The notes under the pieces: model-generated | Databases searched by the model: none | Told to the model about the DNA's origin: nothing | Seen by the model: the letters and a program-made list of their open reading frames with translations, nothing else | Source of the DNA: Yersinia aldovae ATCC 35236 | GTDB lineage: Bacteria > Pseudomonadota > Gammaproteobacteria > Enterobacterales > Enterobacteriaceae | Length of the DNA stretch: 39,855 nucleotides | Direction: 5' to 3' | NCBI RefSeq assembly: GCF_000173735.1 | Contig: NZ_ACCB01000039.1 | Span: 1-39,855, forward strand | Translations under genes and position numbers: made by a program | Shown: in pieces, positions 1 to 8,830 of the stretch | Numbering within the stretch: the first letter of the stretch is position 1 | How the letters are laid out: every line of letters starts with the position of its first letter

Positions 1-78
1 GGACGAAGGGGAAATTTGTTGATTGACTCATTTCTCGGTGGGCTGGACAATCCCTCGCGCCTGAGCTTTGGGTTTTAA
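1..78 (+). CDS. C-terminal end of an unidentified upstream gene
   Basis: Frame 1 is open from the first base to a TAA at 76-78, giving 25 residues that end in LSFGF. The start lies outside the window. The spacing to yabI (15 nt) fits a gene end followed by the next gene. A C-terminal phenylalanine is typical of outer-membrane beta-barrel proteins, but 25 residues are too few to assign a family. The frame could also be open by chance. Confidence 0.3.
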   Translation, partial: GRRGNLLIDSFLGGLDNPSRLSFGF

Positions 79-93
79 CCAACGGACAAATTT

Positions 94-864
94 ATGGAAG
101 CCTATTTATTACATTTACTGACACAATCACTGGCTTTCACGCTATTTGTCGTCATGTTTGTGACTTTTCTCGAATCTTTAGCATTGGTGGGAATGTTACT
201 GCCCGGCACCGTGATGATGACCAGTGTGGGGGCGTTGATCGGCAGTGGCGAAGTGGGGTTCTATTCTGCCTGGGCTGCTGCTACAGTGGGTTGCCTGCTG
301 GGGGACTGGATCTCGTATTTCATTGGCCGCCACTTCAAAGAGCCGTTGCACCGTTGGTCTTTTTTGAAAAAGCATAAATCAATGCTGGATAAAACCGAAC
401 ATGCGCTGCACAACCACAGTATGGCTACCGTGCTACTAGGGCGTTTTATTGGCCCGGCGCGGCCAATCGTGCCGATGGTGGCGGGGATGCTGAACCTGCC
501 GCCAGCAAAATTCGCCTTGCCTAATGTGATTGGTTGTCTAACGTGGCCTCCGCTCTATTTTTTCCCCGGTATACTGGCCGGGGTTGCTATTGATATTCCG
601 CCGAGTGCCAACAGCTATATGTTTAAGTGGTTGCTATTCGCGGTAGTGATGCTTATTTGGTTGGCGCTGTGGCTGTCATGGCGCTGGTGGCGTTTTGGTA
701 AGCGCAGCCCAGACCGTTTGAGCAAATGGCTGCCATTAGCCCACCTGCGCTGGGTGGCGGTGTTGTCGATTATGGTGGCGATTGCCAGCTTTACCTGGTT
801 GCATATGCAGCCCATCATGCCGGTTTATCGCCATCTGTTATGGAAGGTGCTGGCCGGTCAGTGA
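94..864 (+). CDS. yabI: DedA-family inner-membrane protein YabI
   Basis: A 256-residue hydrophobic protein of the DedA/SNARE-associated family. Members are inner-membrane proteins linked to membrane homeostasis, and recent work on the family points to lipid-carrier (undecaprenyl phosphate) flipping. Visible signatures are the LPGT motif near residues 36-39 and GRFIGPARP at about 116-124, followed by PMVAG. Several long apolar segments are seen, including two near the C terminus (about 175-200 and 220-240). Length and sequence match E. coli YabI (about 254 aa) almost throughout. It is convergent with thiQ, 29 nt apart, as in E. coli. The ATG at 94 aligns with the E. coli start; the ribosome-binding site is weak. 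Confidence 0.93.
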   Translation: MEAYLLHLLTQSLAFTLFVVMFVTFLESLALVGMLLPGTVMMTSVGALIGSGEVGFYSAWAAATVGCLLGDWISYFIGRHFKEPLHRWSFLKKHKSMLDKTEHALHNHSMATVLLGRFIGPARPIVPMVAGMLNLPPAKFALPNVIGCLTWPPLYFFPGILAGVAIDIPPSANSYMFKWLLFAVVMLIWLALWLSWRWWRFGKRSPDRLSKWLPLAHLRWVAVLSIMVAIASFTWLHMQPIMPVYRHLLWKVLAGQ

Positions 865-893
865 GTTTGGTTATACGAGTGATAGTTGCCTAA

Positions 894-1598
894 CTACGGC
901 TGGGTAGCAATGCCCAGCACACTGGCTTCGGGAGCCGAACCGCTAACCAGTGCCTGAGTGGGGCCGTCGTAGTAAATACGCCCATCGACAACCAATAACG
1001 TGCGATCAGCGATACGGGCGGCATCATCCAGATTGTGCGACACCATCAACAGCGTCAGTTGGCGATGGTCACACACCTGAGCGACCAATTGCAGCATTTC
1101 ATTGCGCAGTGCCGGATCGAGCGCAGAAAACGGCTCATCCAGTAGCAAGATAGGCTGGCTGCGCACCAGGCAGCGTGCCAATGCCGCTCGCTGGCGTTGA
1201 CCGCCGGAAAGCTGCGCCGGTAACCGCTCAAGGCAATCTTCCAATCCCACCTGTTGGGCAATCTGGCGTAATAGCAATTTTTGCTCATGGCTGAGTTTCA
1301 GCCCCGGATGCAAGCCCAGCCCGATATTCTGTTCGACGGTCAAATGTGAGAACAGGTTGTTCTCCTGAAACAGCATCGATACTGGCCGTTCGGCGGGGGG
1401 AGTTGCGGTGTGATCCTGACAATTCAGTAATATACGGCCACTGGCAGGGGGGAGAAACCCCGCAATCAGGCTCAACAGCGTGCTTTTGCCCGCGCCACTT
1501 GGCCCAAGAATGGCGACTCGTTCACCGGCTTGAAGACGTAAATCAAAACGCATCGGCAAGTGGTCGTACACATAGGTGATTTTCTCAAGCTTTAGCAT
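894..1598 (-). CDS. thiQ: Thiamine ABC transporter ATP-binding protein ThiQ
   Basis: A 234-residue ATPase of the thiamine/TPP importer ThiBPQ, acting on the cytoplasmic face of the inner membrane. Walker A (GPSGAGKST) lies at about residues 32-40, the ABC signature LSGGQRQ at 130-136 and Walker B LLLDEP at 151-156, followed by the switch His in MVSHN. I chose the ATG at 1598 (MLKLEKIT), which aligns with the E. coli start. The frame is open seven codons further upstream, but that extension is not conserved. The gene overlaps the end of thiP by 14 nt, so it is the last gene of thiBPQ. All motifs are intact, although the upstream thiP is frameshifted. Confidence 0.95.
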   Translation of the reverse strand: MLKLEKITYVYDHLPMRFDLRLQAGERVAILGPSGAGKSTLLSLIAGFLPPASGRILLNCQDHTATPPAERPVSMLFQENNLFSHLTVEQNIGLGLHPGLKLSHEQKLLLRQIAQQVGLEDCLERLPAQLSGGQRQRAALARCLVRSQPILLLDEPFSALDPALRNEMLQLVAQVCDHRQLTLLMVSHNLDDAARIADRTLLVVDGRIYYDGPTQALVSGSAPEASVLGIATQP

Positions 1599-3191
1599 GG
1601 CGGCTCGGCAGTTTTTCAATAAGAGTAAACAGCAGGAAACACAGTAATAGCAGCAACAGAGCAGTCACTGCGCCATCATTGCTGCGATAAGACCCTATCT
1701 GCTGATAAAGATAAAATGGCAAGGTACGGAAGTGTTCGTTACCAAACAATGCCACTACGCCAAAATCACCAATCGATAACACGCTGGCAAAGGCCAATGC
1801 TTGCGCCAACGGGCGTTTTAGCGCGCGTAATTCAATATAGCGCACGCGGTGCCAGCCACTGATATCCAGTGATAAACACAGTGGTGTGTAACGCTCGGCC
1901 AGATCGCGCATCGGGTTTTCCAACACTTTTAGCGCGTAAGGCACGGCCATTAGGGCGTTGGTTAGGATAACCAGCCCGTAAGGGGATTGTGGCAAACCTA
2001 CGGTATCATTCAGCACCAGGAAAAGCCGGTTGCCAGCACAATGCCTGGCATCGCCAGAATCACCATACCACTGGCTTCCAACGCCTGCCCATAAGCTGCT
2101 TGTTGGCGTAATTTCAGCTCACGACTGCTCCACAGCAGCATCATGGTTAAGGTGACACACAGTAATCCTGCACCGATGGCGATGATTAATGAGGTAAAGA
2201 AAGCCTGCCACAGCGCGGGTTGCTGTAACACAGTGAGCATCGCCTGATTACTGCCGTCAATGATAACCGCCAACAGCGGTGGCACCATCAATAGCAATGC
2301 CGCGCCAATTAACACGGTATCGCTAATGCGTGACCACCGCGTGTCTTGCAGATTGCGCCATAGCTGGCCGTGAGTATTCCCTACCGCCAGCACCGAATTT
2401 AGCCGTTGGCTCAATACCACCAAGCCAAGGCAACAGCCCAGTTGAATCAGTGCTAATAACGCCGCGCGGCCCAAGTCATAGTCATAACTGAGCGCCTGAT
2501 AGATAGCCAGTTCGATGGTGGTGGCTTGCGGCCCGCCACCCAGTGAGAGCACTGTGGCAAAGCTGGCAAAACAGAGCATAAAAATCAGCGCAGCAGTGGG
2601 TAGGATTTGGCGGCGCAGATAAGGCCACTCAACCCAGCGAAAGCGCTGCCAACCATTCATACCCAGTTGTGCGGTCAACTGGCGTTGCTCAACGGCGATG
2701 CTTTCCAGTGATTGCAACAGCAAGCGTGTTGCCAGTGGCATATTAAAGAAGATATGCGCCAGCAAAATGCCCTGTAAGCCATAAGGTGAGAAGCGATAAT
2801 CTACTCCAAACCAACCAAAAAGCTGTGCCAGCCAGCCCTGACGACCATAGACTGTCAGGATGCCAAATAGCGCGACCAGTACCGGTAACACCAGTGTCAT
2901 GGCACATAAGCGCAGCATCAATTGGCGGCCAGGGAAGCGGCGGCGGTACACGGCTCGTGCTAAGAAAATGGCAGGGATTACCGACAATATGGCGGATAAG
3001 AACGCTTGCCAGAAGGTGAAGCGAATCACATGCCACAGGTAGCTGTCATGCCAAATGCTCTGCCAATCTGCGGCAGGCGCGTAACGCCAGACCGCGCTGA
3101 ATGCCAGTAGTGCAACACCGACGATTAGCCCTGCGGCCAGCAGGCCCGGCCACAACCAGGGCGCGATTAGCGGCTGACGGCGGATTGCCAT
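1585..3191 (-). pseudogene. thiP: Thiamine ABC transporter permease ThiP, split by a one-base frameshift
   Basis: Two overlapping frames together cover the whole ThiP permease (about 535 aa in E. coli). The first runs from 3191 to a TGA at 2010-2012 and ends ...GIVLATGFSWC. The second continues ...LNDTVGLPQS to the stop at 1585. On the coding strand the break is GGCTTTTCCTGG at 2018-2029. Adding one T to the four-T run (A run at 2021-2024 on the plus strand) restores GFFLVLND, matching E. coli GFFLLLNN. Both halves are otherwise well conserved, including the permease EAA-like loops. So this is either a recent inactivating deletion or a sequencing error in a homopolymer. Start ATG 3191 (MAIRRQPL) aligns with E. 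coli; an ATG at 3203 is also in frame. The start overlaps thiB by 25 nt. Confidence 0.88.
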
Positions 3192-4156
3192 GCTTGAATC
3201 CATTTAGTGCGATTATCAGCCACGTCTTTAGCATCAAACTGCAATGCTTTTTGTGGCACGGTGAGGGTGTCAAACCCAGCCGGCAACTCCATTTTAATCA
3301 CCGGATACATCCAATTACCGGTAGGAATATGGTCCTGGAATGCTGGCGTCACAATAAATTGCATAAAGCGCTGTGCCAGTTTCGGTTGTTTGCTGGCAGC
3401 AACCTGGCCTGCTACTTCAACTTGCAGGTAGTGGCCTTCACTGAAATCAGCGGCGGCATAGTGACTTTTTTTCTCTTCAATCAGATGGTAAGCCGGAGAG
3501 GTAGTGTAACTCAGCACCAGATCCCCTTCACCTTTTAGGAACAGGCCATAAGCTTCGCTCCAACCTTTGGTGACGGTGACCGTTTTCTGCGCCAATTGTT
3601 GCCATGCTTGCGGGGCTTTATCGCCATACACTTTCTGCATCCACAACATTAAACCAAGCCCCGGTGTGCTGGTGCGCGGGTCTTGATAAATCACTCTCCA
3701 CGGCTCTTTGCTACTGACCAGTTCTTGCAGACTTTTCGGTGGGTTTTTCAGTTTGTTTTTGTCATACACAAAGGCGAAATAGCCATAATCGTAAGGGACA
3801 AACGTTTTGTTGTGCCACTTTTCCGGCAGGGTCAGATGGCTGGTATCTACCTGACTTGGCGCGAATAACCCAGTTTGCTCTGCTGCCTGCACCAGATTGT
3901 TATCCAGCCCTAAAATTACATCGGCCTGACTGTTTTTCCCTTCCATTCGCAGCCGATTGAGCAGTGATACGCCATCTTCCAACGCCACAAATTTCAACTG
4001 ACAATCGCATTCCGCTTCAAACGCTTTTTTGATGGCAGGCCCTGGCCCCCAGTCGGCAGCAAAAGAGTCATAAGTGTAAACCGTCAGCGTCGGTTTATCG
4101 GCGGCCACCGCAGCGGCAGAGATCAAAAACAAGCAGGGAATAATGCGTTTAAACAC
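3167..4156 (-). CDS. thiB: Periplasmic thiamine-binding protein ThiB (TbpA)
   Basis: A 329-residue periplasmic solute-binding protein that delivers thiamine, TMP and TPP to ThiPQ. The N terminus (VFKRIIPCLFLIS..., then AAAVAA before DKP) is a signal peptide with likely cleavage near residue 19. The mature part is nearly identical in layout to E. coli ThiB, including YTYDSFAADWGPGP, NRLRMEGKNS and DPRTSTPGLGL. I chose the GTG at 4156 because AAGGAG lies 7 nt upstream and the signal peptide then starts as in the family. The frame is open to 4219, but that would extend into the riboswitch leader. First gene of thiBPQ, controlled by the TPP riboswitch upstream. Confidence 0.94.
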   Translation of the reverse strand: MFKRIIPCLFLISAAAVAADKPTLTVYTYDSFAADWGPGPAIKKAFEAECDCQLKFVALEDGVSLLNRLRMEGKNSQADVILGLDNNLVQAAEQTGLFAPSQVDTSHLTLPEKWHNKTFVPYDYGYFAFVYDKNKLKNPPKSLQELVSSKEPWRVIYQDPRTSTPGLGLMLWMQKVYGDKAPQAWQQLAQKTVTVTKGWSEAYGLFLKGEGDLVLSYTTSPAYHLIEEKKSHYAAADFSEGHYLQVEVAGQVAASKQPKLAQRFMQFIVTPAFQDHIPTGNWMYPVIKMELPAGFDTLTVPQKALQFDAKDVADNRTKWIQAWQSAVSR

Positions 4157-4238
4157 TTTGCACTCCTTAACAATAAAGGTGGCAAAGGTATCTGAGGCGA
4201 TAAATAACAGCGCTATCATGAGAATACGGCGTTATCTT

Positions 4239-4492
4239 TCTCAAATCCCTCCGCCGGTGTTAACCGGATCAGGTTCGACGGGTTTGCTCTCAGCGAAAAA
4301 ACTTACTGCGATTAGGTTTATTTAGGATTGGGCAGTACTCGAAATCTTTACGTACCAGGTGTACGCTCCGGTTTCTGCGTGCTGTCTGCCTCCAATTGAA
4401 CCGACTTCGCGGCGTTTTGTTTCATTGTTAATGGAATGAGCCAGCATGAATTCTGGATATGACCACAACCGTTTTTCCGCACCCCGTTGAGA
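4239..4492 (-). promoter_or_regulatory. TPP riboswitch (THI element) controlling thiBPQ, with an enlarged P3 arm
   Basis: Read on the minus strand, the conserved TPP aptamer parts are all present but spread over 254 nt instead of about 100. The 5' part has TCTCAA (P1) and GGGGTGC. The 3' part has CTGAGA, CCCGTCGAACCTGATC, the P5 hairpin CCGG-TTAACA-CCGG, and AGGGA followed by TTGAGA (P1 partner). P1 is six perfect pairs. P2 can pair ACGGG with CCCGT. P3 can pair GCGGAAAAAC (4471-4480) with GTTTTTTCGC (4293-4302). Between the P3 strands lie about 168 extra nucleotides. The element ends about 80 nt before the thiB start, so control is probably at translation or early termination. TPP should repress the transporter. 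Confidence 0.88.
4303..4470 (-). repeat. Insert inside the P3 loop of the TPP riboswitch, possibly a dispersed Yersinia repeat
   Basis: About 168 nt separate the two strands of P3, where related enteric thiB riboswitches have only a short loop. The insert contains GCGTACACCTGGTACGT (a GTAC dyad), followed by GATTTCGAGTACTGCCCAA. From memory, similar GTACACCTGGTACG-type segments recur in Yersinia intergenic DNA; no search was done. No transposase or clear terminal inverted repeats are visible. An 86-codon open frame crosses the insert and the riboswitch 5' part, and I regard it as non-coding. Confidence 0.5.
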
Positions 4493-4499
4493 CGCCGCC

Positions 4500-4528
4500 A
4501 TTGTAGAGATTAATTCGAGCAGGTGAAA
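4500..4528 (-). promoter_or_regulatory. Probable sigma-70 promoter of thiBPQ
   Basis: On the minus strand TTTCAC (4523-4528) and TACAAT (4500-4505) are separated by 17 nt. The start would fall about 7 nt downstream, right at the 5' strand of riboswitch P1, which is where a riboswitch transcript should begin. The -10 is good (5 of 6) and the -35 weak. Confidence 0.5.
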
Positions 4529-4765
4529 GGGCATTGTTGGTCGGTAAGATGTTTGTGAGTGAGGAAATGCAGTAAATAACACTGCAATTTTAAATGCGAA
4601 CGGGATATTAATAAATCAGATTATCGCTCGAGTTATAATCTTAAAATACAGAGATAAACCCGCGTAAATGCTGAAATATCCCTGTGCGGGCAGGGAGTGC
4701 AGTGATAGTTGTTGGAATATAAGATATTATCCATTGTCTGTGGTTTTAATTATGGATGACACTTT

Positions 4766-5570
4766 ATGGATATTTATTTAAATAGAAGGGAAAGGGACAA
4801 TAACTACTTTTTGGCGCTGGCACAGTCGGCGGCTAATGACCTCATTAAAACGGCTAAAATTGTTTCCTCCCGTCACATTAAGGATTTTTTCCTTAAAGCG
4901 AGATTTTAAAACGAAATAAAGCAACTGTCAGATGGTAATCTGAACATTATTCGCAATGCGAAAAGCGATGCGGAGTGCCGTGCTGCAATCAGTAATATCA
5001 AAGAGGAATGTGCCAATATCGAAAGGCAAGGCACTATGCTTTCTCTGGATAGAGCGAAAGTCTATATAACGATTAATATGGAAAAATATAATAATGAAAT
5101 TGGTTATACCATAAATGCCATTGGTATTGTCACGAGTGCTCTCCAGATGAACACAGGCTTTGGGCTTATCATTAAGTCTGGTTTTACTCTGGGAAAATTA
5201 GCAGGGGCACATTTAGCCGTAAGTGGTGCCAGTACAGCGGCTGAAAATTTTCTCCGTCTGCTGGGCGATAATGAGTATACTGGCGTTATGGAGAAAGGGT
5301 ACAGAGCTACTGCTAAGTTTATGGGATTTGACCCAAAATTTGGATCTATGGCTTATCATATCTGTTGATATGGCATCATCGCTGTATGGTATGCTTGCTC
5401 TGAGTTTAAAGCCTGATGTATTGCGATTGTTTAGATATATCCCTAGCGATTACTATAGAAATATCACCAAAATGAGTCAGGGCGCTTTATTCCTAAAATT
5501 TGCTGGTGCCGGAAATAAAATACGTATTATTTCAGATATAAATAACCGCGAAGATGCAAACTATTTTTAA
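4766..5570 (+). pseudogene. Decayed DUF4225-like gene (in-frame stop plus frameshift)
   Basis: Three pieces read as one protein of about 267 residues. The first (ATG 4766, MDIYLNRRERDN...) stops at TAA 4907-4909. The same frame then continues (NEIKQLSDGNLNIIRN...) to 5368, so the TAA is a nonsense change, probably from CAA. After MAYH (ends 5359) four bases stand where one codon is expected, and the next frame carries on VDMASSLYGMLALSLKPD... to the TAA at 5568-5570. From memory this resembles Yersinia and other enteric proteins with a DUF4225 domain, whose function is unknown. The middle part (about 100-160) is glycine/alanine-rich and hydrophobic and could insert in a membrane. The DNA is visibly more AT-rich than the neighbouring core genes, which suggests acquired DNA. 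A strong hairpin terminator follows 8 nt after the stop. Confidence 0.65.
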
Positions 5571-5578
5571 TGAAGCTT

Positions 5579-5597
5579 AAGGGGAGTTACTCCCCTT
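5579..5597 (+). terminator. Hairpin terminator between the convergent accessory genes
   Basis: AAGGGGAG-TTA-CTCCCCTT is a perfect 8-bp stem with a 3-nt loop, followed on the plus strand by T-rich sequence. The loop is also the TAA stop of the convergent gene at 5587, so the hairpin lies at the 3' ends of both genes. Confidence 0.65.
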
Positions 5598-5925
5598 TAT
5601 TCTTATTTTTTAAAAATCTGTATGCTTTAAAAGATAATTTCATTGGGGTAATCAAGTTTATACAGAAAAAGGAAAATATCGTAATAACCAGATAAACGGA
5701 TAGTTCAATTAAAACTGGCTTGGTAACGATGAGTGGATATAGTAGTAAAACTAACAAAATGCAAAAGCAGCTAGGAATAAATCTTTTCTTTAAATCAAGA
5801 ATGAGTGATTCCAATGTATCACCTTCATTGGAATACTCAGCGGTCAGAAATTTCTTTAATCTATTGACTTCTTTTTCCGTAAAACCGTTAGCTAACAGTT
5901 CTTTCTCCATTTCTATATCTGTCAC
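5587..5925 (-). CDS. Small two-helix membrane protein of unknown function
   Basis: A 112-residue protein with a charged N-terminal half (residues 1-50, many Glu/Lys) and two apolar segments at about 52-70 and 74-95, ending in a basic tail (FLKNKNKGE). The start is a GTG at 5925 with AAGGAG 8 nt upstream, which supports real translation. I do not recognise the family. It faces the DUF4225-like pseudogene, shares its terminator and has the same AT-rich composition, so the two may have arrived together. A partner or immunity role is possible but is only inference from position. Confidence 0.65.
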   Translation of the reverse strand: MTDIEMEKELLANGFTEKEVNRLKKFLTAEYSNEGDTLESLILDLKKRFIPSCFCILLVLLLYPLIVTKPVLIELSVYLVITIFSFFCINLITPMKLSFKAYRFLKNKNKGE

Positions 5926-6059
5926 CGCGCTATCTCCTTATTCTGCGTCAGTTGGTATTATATCGTTAAGGAGATGGTGCCGTCCAATGTATTAATTGAA
6001 GTTGTTATTATCAACATCCCCGCAGGGTATTATTCTCCGCAGGGAAAGTGAATAGAGTT

Positions 6060-7721
6060 TTAAGCCTCCGGCGGTGTAAACCAGGCCGATTTGAAATCAA
6101 ACCAACCGAGGGTGTTCATCCGCACTCCGCGCATACTGTGCTGGCCGTATAATTCTAACCAATGATGGAACAACGGATGAAATTGATGCTGGCTGACCAA
6201 TCGCTGGCTCCAATCCGCCATTGGCAGCGTATTATTGCGCCACGATTCGACATCCTGATGCAGCTCTTCATCCAGACAATATTGAAGCAACGGCAGCTCA
6301 TACAATGTCGCAAACAGCGAGAACTCCAGCGGCAGATAAAAGTTGGCGCTGCCAAGCCAGATATCACTTTGCGCATTTCCCTGATACCAACTGGCGTAAT
6401 CCAATACCTGTATTTTTAGTGTTACCCCCTGAGCGGCCAGCAAGGTGGTTAATGTCTGGCTGATGGCGTCAAACTCAGAGTGCTCGCTGTAAAAGGTCAA
6501 TGTCAGTTCGGTTACGCCTTCCGGTTTCGGTTCCAGTGCGGTCAGCCGGTTATGATGCCAGCGTGGCAGTATACCGTAGGCCGGTGACCAGTAGCGTTGA
6601 TAGAAGGGATCAGCGTGGCTGAGCAGGGCAACGGGCGTTATTAACTCACACAACCAGCGGCGAATCTCCGGTGTGCTGGTTAGCGCTGAACGTTGGTCAA
6701 ATAGCAGAAAATAGCAGCCTTCCTCCAGCCGGCTTTCTAGCTCATTTTTGCCGGTATCGTCAGCTTGTAGCTGCACGCCGGAATAAACTAATTCCTCTGA
6801 CAGCTCTGGTAGCACCCAGATATTGACCTCATCTATCAGTGCGCGGAAACCAAAATAATTGTCAAATGCCTGAATTTTCAATTGGCTATGATGATTTCTC
6901 AGCACAGAGTAAGGGCCAGTACCGATAGGGTGACGGCGAAAATCAGGTTGTTCTTCCCACTCTTTGGGTAAAATCATGGCGTGAACGCTCCCTAATAACC
7001 ACGGCAACCAGTGGTCAGGGCAACTGAGATGGATATCAATCACATAGGGGGTTGGCGAGCGCACAGCGGTGATATGAGAGAACAAAGGCTGTGGGATCAG
7101 GCGGGTTAAGCTGCTGATCACATCAATCATTTCCAGTTCACGGCCATGATGAAAATGAATGGCCGGGCGCAAATAAAAACGCCAATGCAACGGGCTGATG
7201 GCTTGCCAATGATGGGATAAGTCCGGTTCCAGTTCCCCATTTTCCTCATTTATCCGTGTCAGACCGTTAAAAATCTGCCGCACTATATGGGTTTCGGATC
7301 GCCGTAACGCGGTGCCGGGGAGCAGGTTCTGAAGTGGGCGATAATAGAGTACCCGCAGGATATGTTTCCCCTGCCGGAAGCTGCGACCTAGCTGGGATAG
7401 CAGCATTTGTCGTACTGCTTTTTTATCACCGACCAACTGCACTAACTGATCAATATGGTCTTGCTCCAATAACTCTTCGGCCCGCTGTTGTTGCAGTGCC
7501 AGGCCGGAATAGAGGAAGGTCAGTTGTGAGCGTTTACCACGGCCCGCTTCAGCCTGCCAGCTCAGCCAACCCTCTTGCTGCATACTGCTCAGCAGCGATC
7601 GCACATGGCGGCGCGAACAACTGAGCACGTCCGCCAGCTCCTGTAAGGTGGTGTCCGTTGGCTGACCACTATAACGTTGCCAGAGACGAATAAACTGCTG
7701 TTGCAGGCGTGAGGCTGACAT
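6060..7721 (-). CDS. sgrR: SgrR, transcriptional activator of the sugar-phosphate stress response
   Basis: A 553-residue protein with a winged-helix DNA-binding domain at the N terminus (about 1-110; conserved [11 protein letters not shown]) and an SBP_bac_5 type solute-binding domain in the remainder. In E. coli SgrR activates the sRNA gene sgrS and setA during glucose-6-phosphate stress and represses itself. Sequence and length match E. coli SgrR throughout, ending in the conserved [13 protein letters not shown] chose ATG 7721 ([10 protein letters not shown]), which aligns with E. coli; a TTG at 7742 is also in frame. Here the divergent neighbour is ybiY, not sgrS as in E. coli. Downstream it is separated from thiB by the accessory patch at 4600-6000. 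Confidence 0.94.
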   Translation of the reverse strand: MSASRLQQQFIRLWQRYSGQPTDTTLQELADVLSCSRRHVRSLLSSMQQEGWLSWQAEAGRGKRSQLTFLYSGLALQQQRAEELLEQDHIDQLVQLVGDKKAVRQMLLSQLGRSFRQGKHILRVLYYRPLQNLLPGTALRRSETHIVRQIFNGLTRINEENGELEPDLSHHWQAISPLHWRFYLRPAIHFHHGRELEMIDVISSLTRLIPQPLFSHITAVRSPTPYVIDIHLSCPDHWLPWLLGSVHAMILPKEWEEQPDFRRHPIGTGPYSVLRNHHSQLKIQAFDNYFGFRALIDEVNIWVLPELSEELVYSGVQLQADDTGKNELESRLEEGCYFLLFDQRSALTSTPEIRRWLCELITPVALLSHADPFYQRYWSPAYGILPRWHHNRLTALEPKPEGVTELTLTFYSEHSEFDAISQTLTTLLAAQGVTLKIQVLDYASWYQGNAQSDIWLGSANFYLPLEFSLFATLYELPLLQYCLDEELHQDVESWRNNTLPMADWSQRLVSQHQFHPLFHHWLELYGQHSMRGVRMNTLGWFDFKSAWFTPPEA

Positions 7722-7831
7722 AAAAGAGGAACTCCACGGCAAATTTCATCAATTTTTCTTTCCCTATATTAGGCCGATACTGGTTGCCATTGAAAGCAGG
7801 TTATTGCCGCAATGCTGGTGCAATCACAACC

Positions 7832-7911
7832 ATACCCGGCATCTTTCAAGTTGCAGATGTGCTAGCGACGCTCGCTTGCCGCCTTCCTGCACCTTGAAAT
7901 CTATTGGATAT
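7832..7911. repeat. Palindromic intergenic repeat (MITE-like) upstream of ybiY
   Basis: About 80 nt with imperfect inverted arms. The left arm begins ATACCCGGCATCTTTCAAG and continues TTGCAG. The right arm, read in reverse complement, is ATATCCAATAGATTTCAAGG then TGCAGG. From memory, the right half (CTCGCTTGCCGCCTTCCTGCA) is a common enterobacterial intergenic repeat that often flanks ERIC elements; no ERIC core is present. It ends 15 nt before the ybiY start, so it is transcribed in the ybiYW leader if the promoter lies upstream. Confidence 0.6.
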
Positions 7912-7926
7912 CGCGGGAGGAATAAG

Positions 7927-8826
7927 ATGATTTTTAATTTACAACGCTATTCCACTCATGATGGCCCCGGTATTCGCAGTGTAGTGTTTCTCAAAGGGTG
8001 CTCGTTGAGCTGCCGTTGGTGCCAAAACCCGGAAAGCCGCTCACCGAAACCGGAGGTTTTGTTTGATTCGCGCCTGTGTTTATCTGGCTGTGAATTGTGT
8101 CAACAGACCTGCCCACAGGCGATCCAGCGCGTTGATGATCAAATTGAGATCTCTCGCCAACGACTTGATAAAGAAGATATTCAGGCGCTAACCGAGCGTT
8201 GCCCGAGTGGTGCTTTGACGGTATGTGGCAGCTCAATTGATATTGATGCCACGATGGTAACACTGCTGCGGGATATGCCGTTTTATCGGCGCAGCGGCGG
8301 CGGTGTCACGCTCTCCGGTGGCGAGCCATTTATGCAGCCTGACATCGCGGCTGAATTATTACAGCGCTGCCATCGGCTTGGTATTCACACCGCAGTTGAG
8401 TCCTGCCTGCATACGCCGTGGCGCTATATCGCCCCTTCTTTGCCGTGGCTTGATGTGATGCTGGCGGACTTAAAACATACTGATGAGCACCGTTTTCACC
8501 AATGGACGGGCGGTTCGGCTAAACGGGTGATGGACAACTTTCGCAAGTTAGCGGCAGCAGGCACCCATATCACGGTGCGAGTGCCATTGATCCCCGATTT
8601 CAATGCGGATCGCCACTCGATACAAGGGATCGTCGATTTTGCCGCTGATGAGATAGGCGTGAAAGAGATCCATTTTTTGCCTTACCACACGTTGGGTATC
8701 AACAAGTATGCGCTGCTGGGTGAAACCTATCGGGCAGCAAATACTCCTTTGGACGCGCCTGAACTGCTTCACTTCGCGGAAAGTTATGCCCGTGATAAAG
8801 GTTTGAGCGCAATTTTACGAGGATAA
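7927..8826 (+). CDS. ybiY: Radical SAM glycyl-radical-enzyme activase YbiY (PflE)
   Basis: A 299-residue activating enzyme that would use SAM and a [4Fe-4S] cluster to put a glycyl radical on its partner YbiW under anaerobic conditions. The radical SAM motif is the CX3CX2C in [11 protein letters not shown] near residues 26-33. Cysteines in [12 protein letters not shown] and in RCPSGA resemble the auxiliary Fe-S insert of this activase class, though one canonical cysteine spacing is unusual. A glycine-rich SGGEP motif follows. It is closest by memory to E. coli YbiY. Start ATG 7927 is preceded by GGAGG with 6 nt spacing; the frame is open further upstream through the palindromic repeat, which I exclude. 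ybiW follows 4 nt later, so they form one transcription unit. Confidence 0.92.
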   Translation: MIFNLQRYSTHDGPGIRSVVFLKGCSLSCRWCQNPESRSPKPEVLFDSRLCLSGCELCQQTCPQAIQRVDDQIEISRQRLDKEDIQALTERCPSGALTVCGSSIDIDATMVTLLRDMPFYRRSGGGVTLSGGEPFMQPDIAAELLQRCHRLGIHTAVESCLHTPWRYIAPSLPWLDVMLADLKHTDEHRFHQWTGGSAKRVMDNFRKLAAAGTHITVRVPLIPDFNADRHSIQGIVDFAADEIGVKEIHFLPYHTLGINKYALLGETYRAANTPLDAPELLHFAESYARDKGLSAILRG

Positions 8827-8830
8827 CGCG

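Noticed and set aside
2010-2035. Programmed ribosomal frameshift in thiP
   Set aside because: The site is only TTTTCC with no slippery heptamer or downstream structure evident, and ThiP is a single frame in E. coli; deletion or sequencing error is simpler.
4322-4582. 86-codon minus-strand frame across the riboswitch region
   Set aside because: It runs through the riboswitch 5' part and the promoter, has no good ribosome-binding site, and is explained by the repeat-like insert being open in one frame.
7804-7926. N-terminal extension of ybiY to 7804
   Set aside because: It would translate the palindromic repeat, is absent from homologues, and GGAGG precedes the ATG at 7927.
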